Part shown: positions 1 to 8,504 of the stretch, in pieces | How the letters are laid out: each line of letters starts with the position of its first letter | Numbering within the stretch: position 1 is the first letter of the stretch | From: Agromyces tardus | Lineage (GTDB): Bacteria; Actinomycetota; Actinomycetes; Actinomycetales; Microbacteriaceae | Assembly: GCF_003710805.1 (NCBI RefSeq) | Contig: NZ_RHHB01000024.1 | Coordinates: 1-43,904, forward strand | Direction of reading: 5' to 3' | Length of the DNA: 43,904 bases | The notes under the pieces: generated by a model | What the model saw: the letters and a program-made list of their open reading frames with translations, nothing else | Databases searched by the model: none | Told to the model about the DNA's origin: nothing | Made by a program: the position numbers and the translations under genes

Positions 1-469
1 CCGCCGCCCGCGCGGCCTGCTCCGCCGCGAAGGGGCCGTCGGCGATGCCGACCCGGGCGTCAGGCACGCCGAGCCCCGCGGCCGCGGCGAGGAGCGCCCG
101 CGCCGCGGCATCCTCGTCGCCGTAGAAGCGGGCGGGGCCGCGGGCGCGCATCGCGAGGGTGCCGGGGCGAAGCAGCTGCACGCCCGGCACGATCGCCTCG
201 ATGCCCCGCACGACCGGTTCGAAGAGCCGGTGGTCGAGCGCCGGATCGTAGGGCAGCACGGTGAGGGCGGGGGAGCGGTACTGCGCTTCGCGGAGCCGGA
301 GCCCGCGCGCCACCCCGTCGCGGCGGGCTGCCGCGGAGCAGGAGTGCACGAGCCCCGCCTCGGTGAGCGCGAGGGGTTGCGCGGCGTCGAGCCCCGCCTC
401 GCGCGCTGCCGCGAGGATGGGCCAGTCGGGGCACCAGAGCACGATGGTGCGGGTCGGGCCGCCGCTCAT
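1..469 (-). CDS. imuB: Y-family DNA polymerase-like ImuB (3' end outside window)
   Basis: Only the first ~156 codons are in the window; the gene runs off the left edge. The N-terminus (MSGGPTRTIVLWCPDWPI, then a run of small residues with SCSAAARRDGVARGLRLREAQ) matches the start of ImuB/DNA-polymerase-Y-like proteins, which are catalytically inactive Y-family relatives acting as adaptors for DnaE2 in mutagenic translesion synthesis. The start ATG (467-469) overlaps the stop of the upstream imuA-like gene as ATGA, so the two are translationally coupled in one operon. An SOS box lies upstream of the first gene. A dnaE2 would be expected further left but is not visible. Whether the acidic catalytic residues are kept cannot be judged from this fragment. 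Confidence 0.85.
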   Translation of the reverse strand, partial: MSGGPTRTIVLWCPDWPILAAAREAGLDAAQPLALTEAGLVHSCSAAARRDGVARGLRLREAQYRSPALTVLPYDPALDHRLFEPVVRGIEAIVPGVQLLRPGTLAMRARGPARFYGDEDAAARALLAAAAGLGVPDARVGIADGPFAAEQAARAA

Positions 470-1182
470 CCGGCGGCCCTCGCACCGAAGTCGTGATGGT
501 GCACGACGGCGTCGGATGCCGCGTCGCCGACGGGCGCGAACCGGAGGTCGGGCCCGGGGAGCCGCAGCCGCCGGAGCCCGCCGCGGCCGACCTCGCCGCG
601 CCCCGTGACCCGCACGACGACCTCGCGCTCGACGAGGTGCCCGTGACCGCGCTCGAGGCCGCTCCAGTCGCTGTGCTCGAGCTCGAGCCGCGCGTCGCTG
701 CCCGGCCACTCGCCGTCGACCAGGAGCAGGGTGCCGCGCTGCCGGAGCCGGGCCGCGAACCGCGACGCCTCGGCCGGCGCGAGCCGCCCCTCCGGCCGCA
801 CGGCGACGACGGGGATGACGTCGGCGAGCGCCGCCGCGACGGTGAGCCACTGCCGGCCCGGCTCGGGCACCAGCACGAGCCGCTCGAGCTCGATGCCGAA
901 GCGCGCGGCCGCCTCGACGCCGAACTCGGGGATGCCCGCGACGGCGACCCAGCGGCCGCTCGCCGACGGACCCGCGAGCGCCGCCATGAGGAGGGTGATC
1001 GACCCCTGGACCTGCACGACCGCACCCTCGCGCAGCGCCCCGCCCGGCAGCACCGCGGCGAGGGCGGGATGCGTCGGCACGGCGCGCGAGTCGAGCCGCG
1101 TCGCCTGCATCCCGCGGATGCGGGCCTGCAGCTCGTCGACGCGCTCGATCCGGCCCGCGGGGCCGGGGGAGGGAGCGGTCAT
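466..1182 (-). CDS. ImuA-like RecA-fold protein of the mutasome operon
   Basis: 238 aa. It resembles the actinobacterial ImuA'/SulA-like proteins found directly upstream of imuB: a short RecA-like domain with a degenerate P-loop region (GSITLLMAALAGPSASGRWVAV) and the VVAVRPEGRLAPAEASRFAARLRQRG segment that resembles recombinase Walker-B surroundings. In mycobacteria this partner (ImuA') is needed with ImuB and DnaE2 for damage-induced mutagenesis. Start chosen at ATG 1180-1182 (MTAPSPGP); an in-frame GTG lies two codons upstream. A near-perfect LexA operator sits 16 bases before the start. The family assignment rests on context plus moderate sequence resemblance. Confidence 0.7.
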   Translation of the reverse strand: MTAPSPGPAGRIERVDELQARIRGMQATRLDSRAVPTHPALAAVLPGGALREGAVVQVQGSITLLMAALAGPSASGRWVAVAGIPEFGVEAAARFGIELERLVLVPEPGRQWLTVAAALADVIPVVAVRPEGRLAPAEASRFAARLRQRGTLLLVDGEWPGSDARLELEHSDWSGLERGHGHLVEREVVVRVTGRGEVGRGGLRRLRLPGPDLRFAPVGDAASDAVVHHHDFGARAAG

Positions 1183-1197
1183 GGTCACGCTCCAGTT

Positions 1198-1213
1198 TCG
1201 AACACATGTTCGA
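1198..1213. promoter_or_regulatory. SOS box (LexA operator) of imuA-imuB
   Basis: TCGAACACATGTTCGA is a 6-bp perfect inverted repeat TCGAAC/GTTCGA with a 4-base spacer, matching the actinobacterial/Bacillus-type LexA box. It lies 16 bp upstream of the imuA-like start and would put the mutasome operon under LexA/RecA control. Confidence 0.9.
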
Positions 1214-1292
1214 ATACGGCAAGTCGATCCGGCCGACTGTCCACCGCACTGGGGGTGCCGGGCGGTTCGGTGCGACCCCTGCGCCCCGGATG

Positions 1293-2024
1293 CTACGCGT
1301 GCACGCGTTCCGCCCGCACGTGCCGCTCGCGGGGCGCCGCGAGCGCGGCTCGTCCGATGCCCGCGACGTGCACGAGGAGCGCCACCACGAGGAACGCCAG
1401 GAGCACCCGCGCCGTCATCGTCAGCACCGTGGGCCAGCCGCCCTCGAGCGTCGGGTCGAGGAAGTCGTAGACGTACCAGCCGTCGATCGCGCCGCGCAGC
1501 CACGTCCACGCGAGGAACACCACGGGGTAGACGAGCCACGCGAGCGGCCGCCACCACCGCCCGCGCACCGTTCGCGTGACGAGCAGCCAGTCGAGCGCCG
1601 CGAACAACGGCGCGAGGCGGTGATGCACCATCTGGGGCCAGTAGATGTCCCAGGTCCACCACGGCTCGCCCGGCGGAGCCACGAGCAGGGCGTAGATGAG
1701 CCCCGTCATGACCAGATAGAACACGAGTGCGCCGAACAGGTGGTCCCACCGGTGCGGGAGGCGTTCGCGCGGCAACGCCGCGGATGCGATGAGCACGATC
1801 CCGAAGGCGAGGTTCGACTGCACCGTGAACTCCGAGTAGAGCTGGCCCAGGTCCACGTCGCTGCCGGGAAGGGTCACGTCGTACGTCTTCTGCACGAGGG
1901 CAACGAGCACCAGCACGCCCACCGCGAGCCGTGGCAGGCGGATCCAGAGCCGATCCGGATGCATCGCCCGGTTGAACCCGGGATGACGCTCGATCGGGGG
2001 CTCCAGCCGGGAGAGCTCGCTCAT
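1293..2024 (-). CDS. Pr6Pr family membrane protein
   Basis: 243 aa, with about six hydrophobic segments. The first region (VLVLVALVQKTYDVTLPGSDVDLGQLYSEFTVQSNLAFG, read in pieces) and a conserved WTWDIYWPQMVHH stretch are typical of the Pr6Pr (six-transmembrane, FAR-17a/AIG1-like) family, whose biochemical role in bacteria is unknown. Start set at ATG 2022-2024 (MSELSRLEPP). The gene is alone between the imuAB operon and the tRNA-Leu terminator and is probably monocistronic. Confidence 0.8.
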   Translation of the reverse strand: MSELSRLEPPIERHPGFNRAMHPDRLWIRLPRLAVGVLVLVALVQKTYDVTLPGSDVDLGQLYSEFTVQSNLAFGIVLIASAALPRERLPHRWDHLFGALVFYLVMTGLIYALLVAPPGEPWWTWDIYWPQMVHHRLAPLFAALDWLLVTRTVRGRWWRPLAWLVYPVVFLAWTWLRGAIDGWYVYDFLDPTLEGGWPTVLTMTARVLLAFLVVALLVHVAGIGRAALAAPRERHVRAERVHA

Positions 2025-2143
2025 GGGGCCAGCGTCGCAGCGCCCCGGAACCGGGATACGGCCGAAGGGCCTGCCGCGGCTCGGCGCCGCAGACGGGAGG
2101 CTCGCCGCCGGGAGCCTCCCGACACGACACCGCCCGGAAACAC

Positions 2144-2175
2144 GAGAAGGCCGGATCATCCGATCCGGCCTTCTC
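2144..2175. terminator. Rho-independent terminator of tRNA-Leu
   Basis: Perfect 13-bp stem (GAGAAGGCCGGAT / ATCCGGCCTTCTC) with a 6-base loop at 2157-2162, just downstream of the tRNA on the minus strand. There is no long U-tract, as is usual in high-GC actinobacteria. Confidence 0.8.
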
Positions 2176-2184
2176 GACACATCG

Positions 2185-2268
2185 TGCGCGAGGGGGGACT
2201 TGAACCCCCACGCCCGTTAGGGCACTAGCACCTCAAGCTAGCGCGTCTGCCATTTCCGCCACCCGCGC
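2185..2268 (-). tRNA. tRNA-Leu (anticodon GAG)
   Basis: 84 nt class II tRNA read on the minus strand. The acceptor stem is GCGCGGG paired with CTCGCGC (one G-U). The anticodon stem CTAGC/GCTAG has loop TTGAGGT giving anticodon GAG, a long variable arm follows, and the T-arm is GGGGGTTCAAGTCCCCC. Position 73 is A and CCA is not encoded. It decodes CUC/CUU leucine codons; CUC is among the commonest codons in this genome. Confidence 0.95.
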
Positions 2269-2308
2269 GTTGTGTCCGGGCTTCCGATCGCTCGGCGGCC
2301 CGGAGAAG

Positions 2309-2314
2309 ACATTA
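2309..2314 (-). promoter_or_regulatory. Possible -10 of tRNA-Leu
   Basis: Minus-strand TAATGT, preceded by TGC (extended -10 like), about 40 bases upstream of the mature tRNA 5' end. No clear -35 is seen. Confidence 0.35.
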
Positions 2315-2366
2315 GCACGGTTTCGGAGGGCCTCCGAACACGGTGGCCGCCGCACCCGCCGGCGGC

Positions 2367-2372
2367 TAGCGT
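2367..2372 (+). promoter_or_regulatory. -10 element of leaderless M20 peptidase gene
   Basis: TAGCGT, 7 bases, then ATG at 2380. This spacing places the transcription start on the start codon, the typical actinobacterial leaderless arrangement. It supports ATG 2380 over ATG 2374. Confidence 0.5.
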
Positions 2373-2379
2373 GATGGGC

Positions 2380-3741
2380 ATGGCCGCGTCATCCGAACCC
2401 CTGCCGACGACCGTGCACGACGCCGAGCGGCGGTCGGAGGGGGCCGGGCTGGAGCTCGACGCGACCGCGGTGATCGCACGCGACCTGATCCGGTTCGACA
2501 CCACGAACCACGGCGAGGGCCGGGCGAACGGCGAGCGCGAGGCCGCCGAGTACGTCGAGGCGGAGCTGCGCGCGCTCGGCCTCGAGCCCCGGCTCTTCGA
2601 GCCCGAGCCGCGCCGCACGAGCGTCGTCGCGCGCGTGCCGGGCAGGAATCCCGACAAGCCCGCGCTCGTGCTGCACGGCCACCTCGACGTGGTGCCGGCC
2701 GATCCCCGCAACTGGAGCGTCGACCCGTTCGCCGGAGAGGTGCGCGACGGCATGTTGTGGGGACGCGGCGCCGTCGACATGAAGGACATGGACGCCATGA
2801 TGCTCGCCGCGCTCGGCGACATCCTGCGCGCCGGCGACCTGCCCGAGCGCGAGCTCGTGGTCGCGTTCTTCGCCGACGAGGAGGCCGGGGGCGGGCGCGG
2901 CGCGAGCTGGCTCGTCGACCACCATCCCGAGCTCTTCGCGGGGGCGACCGAGGCGATCAGCGAAGTCGGCGGCTACTCGATCGCCGTGGGGGGCACGCGC
3001 GCCTACCTGCTGCAGACGGGGGAGAAGTCGCTGATCTGGGTGCGCCTGCACGCGCGCGGCGTCGCGGCGCATGGTTCCCGGCTCATCCGCGACAACGCGG
3101 TCACGAAGCTCGCCGAGGCGATCGCCCGCATCGGCCGAACCGAGTGGCCCATCCGGCTCACGGACACCACGCGCGAACTCCTCGGTGCCATCGCCGGGGT
3201 GCTCGGCGTCGACCCCGAGCAGGTGTCGCCCGACGAGCTCGCGGTCGCCACCGGTTCGGCGTCGGGCTTCATCACGGCGACGCTCCGCACGACGTCGAAC
3301 CCGACGCTCCTGCAGGCGGGCTACAAGCACAACGTGATCCCCGACCACGCCGAGGCGCTCGTCGACATCCGCACGCTCCCCGGCGAGGAGGACGCCGTGC
3401 TCGCACAGATCCGCGAGCTCATCGGCGACGAGATCGAGATCGAGATCGTGCACCGCGACGTCGGGCTCGAGGCGCCGACATCCGGCGCCCTCGTCGACGC
3501 CGTCACGGCGGCGCTGCACGCGCACGACCCGGGCGCGCCCGTGTTCCCCTACCTGCTCTCGGGCGGTACCGACAACAAGTCGCTGTCGCGGCTCGGCATC
3601 GCCGGCTACGGCTTCGCACCGCTCCGGCTCCCGGCCGGCCTCGACTTCCCTGCGATGTTCCACGGTGTCGACGAGCGCGTGCCGCTCGACGCACTAGTCT
3701 TCGGTAGGCAGGTTCTGCGCGACCTCCTCCTCGCGTACTGA
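2380..3741 (+). CDS. M20/M25/M40 family metallopeptidase
   Basis: 453 aa cytosolic zinc hydrolase (aminoacylase/dipeptidase-like). The M20 motif [14 protein letters not shown] supplies the first zinc ligand His and its Asp. GRGAVDMKD gives the bridging Asp. [12 protein letters not shown] gives the catalytic Glu pair, and a later [10 protein letters not shown] carries the region around the last ligands. The dimerization (lid) domain lies roughly at residues 215-340. Start chosen at ATG 2380 because of the leaderless -10; upstream extension would run into the tRNA promoter. Substrate cannot be told from sequence. Confidence 0.92.
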   Translation: MAASSEPLPTTVHDAERRSEGAGLELDATAVIARDLIRFDTTNHGEGRANGEREAAEYVEAELRALGLEPRLFEPEPRRTSVVARVPGRNPDKPALVLHGHLDVVPADPRNWSVDPFAGEVRDGMLWGRGAVDMKDMDAMMLAALGDILRAGDLPERELVVAFFADEEAGGGRGASWLVDHHPELFAGATEAISEVGGYSIAVGGTRAYLLQTGEKSLIWVRLHARGVAAHGSRLIRDNAVTKLAEAIARIGRTEWPIRLTDTTRELLGAIAGVLGVDPEQVSPDELAVATGSASGFITATLRTTSNPTLLQAGYKHNVIPDHAEALVDIRTLPGEEDAVLAQIRELIGDEIEIEIVHRDVGLEAPTSGALVDAVTAALHAHDPGAPVFPYLLSGGTDNKSLSRLGIAGYGFAPLRLPAGLDFPAMFHGVDERVPLDALVFGRQVLRDLLLAY

Positions 3742-3782
3742 ACCGGCGAACCCTCCAGAACCCCGACCGCGACGGTCCCATG

Positions 3783-3802
3783 CCCTCCGCTGTCGCGGAG
3801 GG
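3783..3802 (+). promoter_or_regulatory. Hairpin overlapping the uppP ribosome binding site
   Basis: CCCTCCGC TGTC GCGGAGGG: perfect 8-bp stem with a 4-base loop. Its 3' arm contains the GGAGGG that begins the purine-rich Shine-Dalgarno tract (3797-3806) of uppP (start 3812). It could mask the RBS, or be a terminator of the upstream peptidase gene. Confidence 0.5.
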
Positions 3803-3811
3803 GGAAGGCGG

Positions 3812-4642
3812 ATGCTCCACGTGCTCGAAGCCCTCATCCTCGGCCTCGTCCAGGGACTCACCGAGTTCCTCCCGATCTCGTCGAGCGCGCACCTGCGCAT
3901 CGTCGGCGAGTTCCTGCCGGGCGCACAGGATCCCGGCGCCGCCTTCACCGCGATCACCCAGCTCGGCACCGAGACCGCGGTGATCGTGTTCTTCTGGCGC
4001 GACATCGTGCGGATCGTGTCGCACTGGTTCGGCTCGTTCACCGGCCGGGTGCCGCGCAACGACCCCGATGCGCGCATGGGCTGGCTCATCATCATCGGCT
4101 CGCTGCCGATCGTCGTGCTCGGGCTCGTCTTCCAGGACCAGATCGAGACCACGTTCCGGTCGCTGTACATCGTCGCGACGATGCTCATCGTCTTCGGCAT
4201 CGTGCTGGGCCTCGCCGACTGGGCGGGCGCGAAGAACCGCGGGCTCGACCGGCTCACGGTGCCCCACGGCATCTACTTCGGGCTGGCGCAGTCGCTCGCG
4301 CTCATCCCGGGCGTCTCTCGGTCGGGCGGCACCATCACGATGGGCCTGCTGCTCGGCTACGAGCGCGCCGCGGCGGCGCGCTACGCGTTCCTCCTCGCGA
4401 TCCCCGCGGTGTTCGGCTCCGGCCTCTACCAGCTGTTCAAGAGCATGGGCGAACCCGCCGTGTACGGCCCGCTCGAGACGGCGGCGGCGACGCTCGTCGC
4501 ATTCGTCGTGGCGATCCTCATCATCGCGTTCTTCATGAACTGGATCTCGAAGCACAGCTTCCTGCCGTTCGTGATCTACCGCATCGCGCTCGGCACGGCG
4601 ATCTTCATCATGCTCGGCGCCGGCGTCATCCAGCCCTACTAG
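3812..4642 (+). CDS. uppP: Undecaprenyl-diphosphatase (UppP/BacA)
   Basis: 276 aa polytopic membrane enzyme that dephosphorylates undecaprenyl diphosphate to recycle the lipid carrier of peptidoglycan synthesis; overexpression confers bacitracin resistance in this family. Both signature regions are present: [15 protein letters not shown] near residues 13-27 and [13 protein letters not shown] near 165-177, which line the active site. About seven to eight hydrophobic helices follow. Length is normal. The start ATG has a strong purine-rich RBS. The gene is 70 bp downstream of the peptidase and followed by a convergent gene. Confidence 0.95.
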   Translation: MLHVLEALILGLVQGLTEFLPISSSAHLRIVGEFLPGAQDPGAAFTAITQLGTETAVIVFFWRDIVRIVSHWFGSFTGRVPRNDPDARMGWLIIIGSLPIVVLGLVFQDQIETTFRSLYIVATMLIVFGIVLGLADWAGAKNRGLDRLTVPHGIYFGLAQSLALIPGVSRSGGTITMGLLLGYERAAAARYAFLLAIPAVFGSGLYQLFKSMGEPAVYGPLETAAATLVAFVVAILIIAFFMNWISKHSFLPFVIYRIALGTAIFIMLGAGVIQPY

Positions 4643-4707
4643 CGGCTGCGCGGCATCCGCTGCGCCGGTTCAGGGGCGACGGATGCCGCGGAGGCGGTGG
4701 GCGCGCG

Positions 4708-5688
4708 TCAACCCGCGTCGCGCGGCTTCCACGGCTCGCCGCCGGGGCCCTCGCCGCGGCGGCGCAGGTAGCGCTCGAACTCCTGCGCGATCGCCTCGCC
4801 GGATGCCTCGGGCGCGTCGACCGCGTCGCGGGCCTGCTCGAGCTGGGCGATGTAGCCCGCCATCTCCTCGTCGTCGGCCGCGAGCGCGTCGACGCCCGCC
4901 TCCCATGCCTTGGCCTCCACCTCGAGGCTGCCGCGGGGGATGCTGAGGCCGGTGAGCTCCTCGACCTTGCCGAGGAGCGCGAGCACGGCCTTGGGCGACG
5001 GCGCGTTGTGCACGTAGTGGGGGACCGAGGCCCAGAGCGACACCGTGGGGATGCCCACGCGCTCGGCCTGGTCGGCGATCACGCTGAGGATGCCGACGGG
5101 GCCCTCGTAGCTCGACCGCTCGACGCCGAGGGCGGCGCGCACCTCGGGGTTCTCGCTCGACGCGAAGACAGACAGCGGCCGCGTGTGCGGCGCGTCGGCG
5201 AGCATGGCACCGAGCAGCACGATGCCGTCGATGTCGGCGGCGAGCGCCGCATCGATGAGCTCGGCCGCGAAGCCCTTCCAGGTGCGGGCCGGCTCGGCGC
5301 CGAGCAGCACGTGCAGCGTCGAGGCGCCGGGGCCGGTGACGCTCTCGTCGTCGTCGGCCGCCGGCATGCCGCTCGGGCCGAGGATCGCGGCGCCCGGCCA
5401 GCTCAGCCGGCGTTCGCCGTCGTCGTCGATCTGGATCGTCGGTCGCGTGAACTGGTAGTCGAAGTAGAGCTCCGGGTCGACCGCGGCGATCTCCTCGAGC
5501 TCGAGGCGTTCGGCGAGGAGTCGGGCGGCGCCGGTGGCCGCCTCGCCCGCGTCGTTCCATCCCTCGAACGCCACGATGAGGAGTCGTCCGCCCTCGAACC
5601 CGGTCGGATGCTGCACTCCGCTCGCCCCGCTTCCCGAGCCCGGTTCCTCCGGGCTCACCTCCACAATAGGACGTGCCCGTAGAATCAC
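4708..5688 (-). CDS. PAC2 family protein
   Basis: 326 aa if translated from GTG 5688. The N-terminal half (GGRLLIVAFEGWNDAGEAA, then YFDYQFTRPTI and SWPGAAILGPSG) is typical of actinobacterial PAC2 (proteasome assembly chaperone 2-like) proteins, whose function in bacteria is unknown. The start is uncertain: in-frame GTG codons at 5688, 5664, 5658 and 5616 are all possible, and the longest overlaps the promoter of the divergent HAD gene. The C-terminus is rich in acidic residues. In many actinobacteria this gene neighbours the HAD/trmI genes, as here. Confidence 0.85.
   Translation of the reverse strand: MILRARPIVEVSPEEPGSGSGASGVQHPTGFEGGRLLIVAFEGWNDAGEAATGAARLLAERLELEEIAAVDPELYFDYQFTRPTIQIDDDGERRLSWPGAAILGPSGMPAADDDESVTGPGASTLHVLLGAEPARTWKGFAAELIDAALAADIDGIVLLGAMLADAPHTRPLSVFASSENPEVRAALGVERSSYEGPVGILSVIADQAERVGIPTVSLWASVPHYVHNAPSPKAVLALLGKVEELTGLSIPRGSLEVEAKAWEAGVDALAADDEEMAGYIAQLEQARDAVDAPEASGEAIAQEFERYLRRRGEGPGGEPWKPRDAG
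5680..5685 (+). promoter_or_regulatory. -10 element of leaderless HAD gene
   Basis: TAGAAT followed after 8 bases by GTG 5694, consistent with a leaderless transcript starting at the GTG. Confidence 0.45.
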
Positions 5689-5693
5689 CCGTT

Positions 5694-6365
5694 GTGACCA
5701 GACTCCCCGCCGCCGTCCTGTGGGACATGGACGGCACCCTCGTCGACACCGAGCCCTATTGGATGACCGCCGAGACCGAGCTGGTCCAGTCGTTCGGCGG
5801 TTCCTGGAGCCACGAGGACGCGCTCGGCGTCGTCGGAGCCGGCCTGTGGGAGAGTGCCGCCATCCTCCAGCGCGCCGGTGTCGACCTCGATGCCGACGCC
5901 ATCGTCGAGCGCCTCACCGAGCGGGTGCGCGAGCAGTTGCAGCTCCACGGCGTGCCGTGGCAGCCCGGCGCGCGGGAGCTCCTGCAGGAGCTGCGCGACG
6001 CGGGGGTGCGCACGGCGCTCGTGACGATGTCGATCCGGTCGATGGCCGAGGACATCGTCTCGGCGATCCCGTTCCACGCCTTCGACGAGCTCGTGACGGG
6101 CGACCAGGTCGCCGAGCCCAAGCCGCACCCCGAGCCGTACCTCACCGCGGCGAAGCGTCTCGGCGTCGACATCGCCGACTGCGTGGCGATCGAGGACTCG
6201 CCCCCCGGGCTCGCGTCCGCGTCCTCCGCGGGCGCCGTCGCGATCGGCGTGCCGCACATGGTGGCACTCGACGAGGCCGCGGCGAGCGTGATCTGGCCGA
6301 CGCTCGACGGGCGCGGCGTCGACGACATCGCCGCCGTCGCCGAGCTCGCGGGAGCCTCGAAGTGA
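5694..6365 (+). CDS. HAD family hydrolase (beta-phosphoglucomutase-like)
   Basis: 223 aa. The HAD motifs are in order: motif I LWDMDGTLVDTEP (nucleophile and acid/base Asp), an alpha-helical cap, motif II LVTMSI, Lys in EPKPHPEPYL, and motif III/IV EDSPPGLASA. It belongs to subfamily IA, probably acting on a small sugar phosphate or similar; the substrate is not deducible. GTG 5694 is chosen from the -10 spacing; GTG 5673 is an alternative. Its stop overlaps the next start (GTGA), so it is coupled to trmI. Confidence 0.9.
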   Translation: MTRLPAAVLWDMDGTLVDTEPYWMTAETELVQSFGGSWSHEDALGVVGAGLWESAAILQRAGVDLDADAIVERLTERVREQLQLHGVPWQPGARELLQELRDAGVRTALVTMSIRSMAEDIVSAIPFHAFDELVTGDQVAEPKPHPEPYLTAAKRLGVDIADCVAIEDSPPGLASASSAGAVAIGVPHMVALDEAAASVIWPTLDGRGVDDIAAVAELAGASK

Positions 6366-7447
6366 GCCGCGGGGAGGCGAGCGGTCCCTTCCGCGTCGGC
6401 GACCGCGTGCAGCTCACCGGTCCCAAGGGCCGCATGCACACGATCACGCTGCAGCCGGGTGCCCTGTTCCACTCGCACAAGGGCCCCATCGCGCACGACG
6501 ACCTCATCGGCCTGCCCGACGGTTCCGTCGTGGCGAACCAGGTGGGCATCGAGTACCTCGCGCTGCGCCCGCTGCTCAGCGACTTCGTCATGTCGATGCC
6601 GCGCGGCGCCGCGATCGTCTACCCGAAGGATGCCGCGCAGATCCTCGCGCAGGCCGACGTCTTCCCCGGCGCGACCGTCGTCGAGGCGGGCGTCGGATCG
6701 GGCGCGCTCTCCCTCTGGCTGCTCCGCGCCATCGGACCGCAGGGCCGGCTCCTCTCCTTCGAGCGACGCGAGGAGTTCGCCGACGTCGCCCGCGGCAACG
6801 TCGCGACGTTCCACGGCGAGGACCCCGCGAACTGGTCCATCACGCTCGGCGACCTCGCGCAGGCCCTGCCCGAGCAGGCGCCCGCGGCATCCGTCGATCG
6901 CGTCGTGCTCGACATGCTCGCGCCGTGGGAGTGCGTCGACGCCGTCTCGACCGCACTGAAGCCCGGCGGCGTGCTGCTCTGCTACGTCGCGACGGTCACG
7001 CAGCTCTCCCGCGTCGCCGAGGCCATCCGCGCGACGGGCTGGTACACCGATCCCGTCGCGAACGAGACGATGGTGCGCGGCTGGCACGTGCAGGGGCTCG
7101 CGGTGCGTCCCGATCACCGCATGATCGCCCACACCGGGTTCCTGCTCACCGCGCGTCGGCTCGCGCCCGGCGCCGAACTGCCCGAGCTCAAGCGCCGCCC
7201 GTCGAAGACCGAGTTCAGCGACGAGGACTTCGAGGCGTGGACGCCCGGGGCGCTCGGCGAGCGTTCCGTGAGCGACAAGAGCCTCCGCAAGCGGGTCCGG
7301 GCAGCGGATGCCGCGGCGCGGCGCTCGCGCGAGGGCGACGGCTCCGCGGCAGCCGCCGACCACGGGGCCGCCGAGCCGGATGCCGCGCAGCCGCCCGCCC
7401 GCATCGAGACCGTCGAACACGACGACCACGCGGGCGACGCCCGCTAG
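6362..7447 (+). CDS. trmI: tRNA (adenine-58-N1)-methyltransferase TrmI
   Basis: 361 aa. An N-terminal small beta-domain (PFRVGDRVQLTGPKGRMHTI) is followed by a Rossmann SAM-binding domain with motif VVEAGVGSGALSLWLLRAIG and acidic LLSFERREE, then the conserved DRVVLDMLAPWECVD. This is the TrmI/Rv2118c type that makes m1A58 in the T-loop of tRNAs as a homotetramer. The C-terminal ~70 residues are a low-complexity Ala/Arg/Asp-rich tail beyond the catalytic core. Start GTG overlaps the HAD stop. In most relatives the Pup-proteasome genes follow; here the next gene is the FKBP lipoprotein 58 bp downstream. Confidence 0.92.
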   Translation: MSRGEASGPFRVGDRVQLTGPKGRMHTITLQPGALFHSHKGPIAHDDLIGLPDGSVVANQVGIEYLALRPLLSDFVMSMPRGAAIVYPKDAAQILAQADVFPGATVVEAGVGSGALSLWLLRAIGPQGRLLSFERREEFADVARGNVATFHGEDPANWSITLGDLAQALPEQAPAASVDRVVLDMLAPWECVDAVSTALKPGGVLLCYVATVTQLSRVAEAIRATGWYTDPVANETMVRGWHVQGLAVRPDHRMIAHTGFLLTARRLAPGAELPELKRRPSKTEFSDEDFEAWTPGALGERSVSDKSLRKRVRAADAAARRSREGDGSAAAADHGAAEPDAAQPPARIETVEHDDHAGDAR

Positions 7448-7450
7448 GCT
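7445..7450 (+). promoter_or_regulatory. Possible -10 overlapping trmI stop
   Basis: TAGGCT, whose TAG is the trmI stop codon, lies 55 bases before the FKBP start. No convincing -35 is seen. Confidence 0.3.
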
Positions 7451-7505
7451 GTCTCCGCCCGTCGCTTCCACCTCGGAATCGCGTCCACTCAAGAATCGAG
7501 GATCA

Positions 7506-8459
7506 GTGCGCTCGTCACTCGCACTCACCGCCACCGCGGCACTCGTCGCGCTCGCCCTCACGGGGTGCACCGCGCCCGCGCCGGAGCCCCTCGCGACGTC
7601 GGGCGCCTCGTCCGACGCGATCGAGGTCACCGGCAAGCTCGGCGCGAACCCGAGGGTCGACTTCCCGACGCCCGTGAGCCCGAAGGCGACGCAGTGCACC
7701 GAGGTCATCGCGGGCGACGGCGAGCGCCTCGTCGAGGGACAGCAGGCGCTCATCGGCCTCTCGGTGTACAACGGCAGCACGGGCGAGGAGCTGCAGGCGC
7801 CCACGGGCTTCACGGACTCCGAAGACGCCATCCCGATCGTCCTCGGCGGCAACACCCTCCCCGGCCTGCTCAAGGGACTCAGCTGCGGCAGCGTGGGCTC
7901 GCGGGTCGCGGTCGTGATCCCGCCCGCCGACGCCTTCGGCGACGAGGGCAACCAGTCGATCGGCGTCGGCCCCGACGACAGCCTCGTGGTCGTCTACGAC
8001 GTGCGGCAGGCCTTCCTCACGCGGGCCGACGGTGCCGTGCGCCCGAGCCGCGACGGCTTCCCCGCGGTCGTGCTCGCGCCCGACGGGCGCCCCGGAATCA
8101 CGGTGCCGAAGACCGACCCGCAGAAGAGCACCCAGGTCGAGGTGCTCAAGGAGGGCTCTGGCCAGGTCGTCGAGTCGGGCGACCGCGTGGTCGTGCACTA
8201 CACGGGCGTGCTGTGGGACGACAACTCCGTGTTCGACTCCACCTGGGAGAAGGGCGCGCCGGCCTCGTTCGTCGTGAGCGACGGCAGCGACTCGCAGGTC
8301 ATCCCCGGCTTCTCCGAGGCGATCATCGGCCAGAAGGTCGGCTCGCAGATCGGCGTCATCGTGCCGCCGTCCGACGGCTACGGCGACCAGGAGCAGGCGG
8401 GCATCCCGGCGGGCTCCACGCTCTTCTTCGTGATCGACATCCTCGGGGTCGTCGAATAG
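7506..8459 (+). CDS. FKBP-type peptidyl-prolyl isomerase lipoprotein
   Basis: 317 aa. An N-terminal type II signal peptide ends in the lipobox LTGC (Cys ~21), so the protein should be anchored outside the membrane. Two FKBP-like domains follow. The first (~residues 60-170) is divergent, with GGNTLPGLLKGLSCGSVGSRVAVVIPP in broken form. The second (~205-317) is canonical, with VVVHYTGVLW, FDSTW, VIPGFSEAIIGQKVGS and GIPAGSTLFFVIDI. It probably folds exported proteins; it lies near tatAC and lnt. Start GTG 7506 has the RBS GAGG. This gene sits beside pafBC in many Microbacteriaceae. Confidence 0.92.
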   Translation: MRSSLALTATAALVALALTGCTAPAPEPLATSGASSDAIEVTGKLGANPRVDFPTPVSPKATQCTEVIAGDGERLVEGQQALIGLSVYNGSTGEELQAPTGFTDSEDAIPIVLGGNTLPGLLKGLSCGSVGSRVAVVIPPADAFGDEGNQSIGVGPDDSLVVVYDVRQAFLTRADGAVRPSRDGFPAVVLAPDGRPGITVPKTDPQKSTQVEVLKEGSGQVVESGDRVVVHYTGVLWDDNSVFDSTWEKGAPASFVVSDGSDSQVIPGFSEAIIGQKVGSQIGVIVPPSDGYGDQEQAGIPAGSTLFFVIDILGVVE

Positions 8460-8491
8460 CCGCCGCCGGCCGGCAGCTCCCGGCGCTTCAG

Positions 8492-8497
8492 TATGAT
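8492..8497 (+). promoter_or_regulatory. -10 element of leaderless pafB
   Basis: TATGAT, 7 bases, then GTG 8505. A very good -10 at leaderless spacing; it decides the start against the ATG inside the -10 itself at 8493. Confidence 0.6.
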
Positions 8498-8504
8498 CGC
8501 TGAC

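Noticed and set aside
466..2211. A 581-codon extension of the imuA-like gene through the Pr6Pr region
   Set aside because: Only the last 238 codons look like protein; the rest is antisense or out of frame to the Pr6Pr gene, and the SOS box marks the true upstream end.
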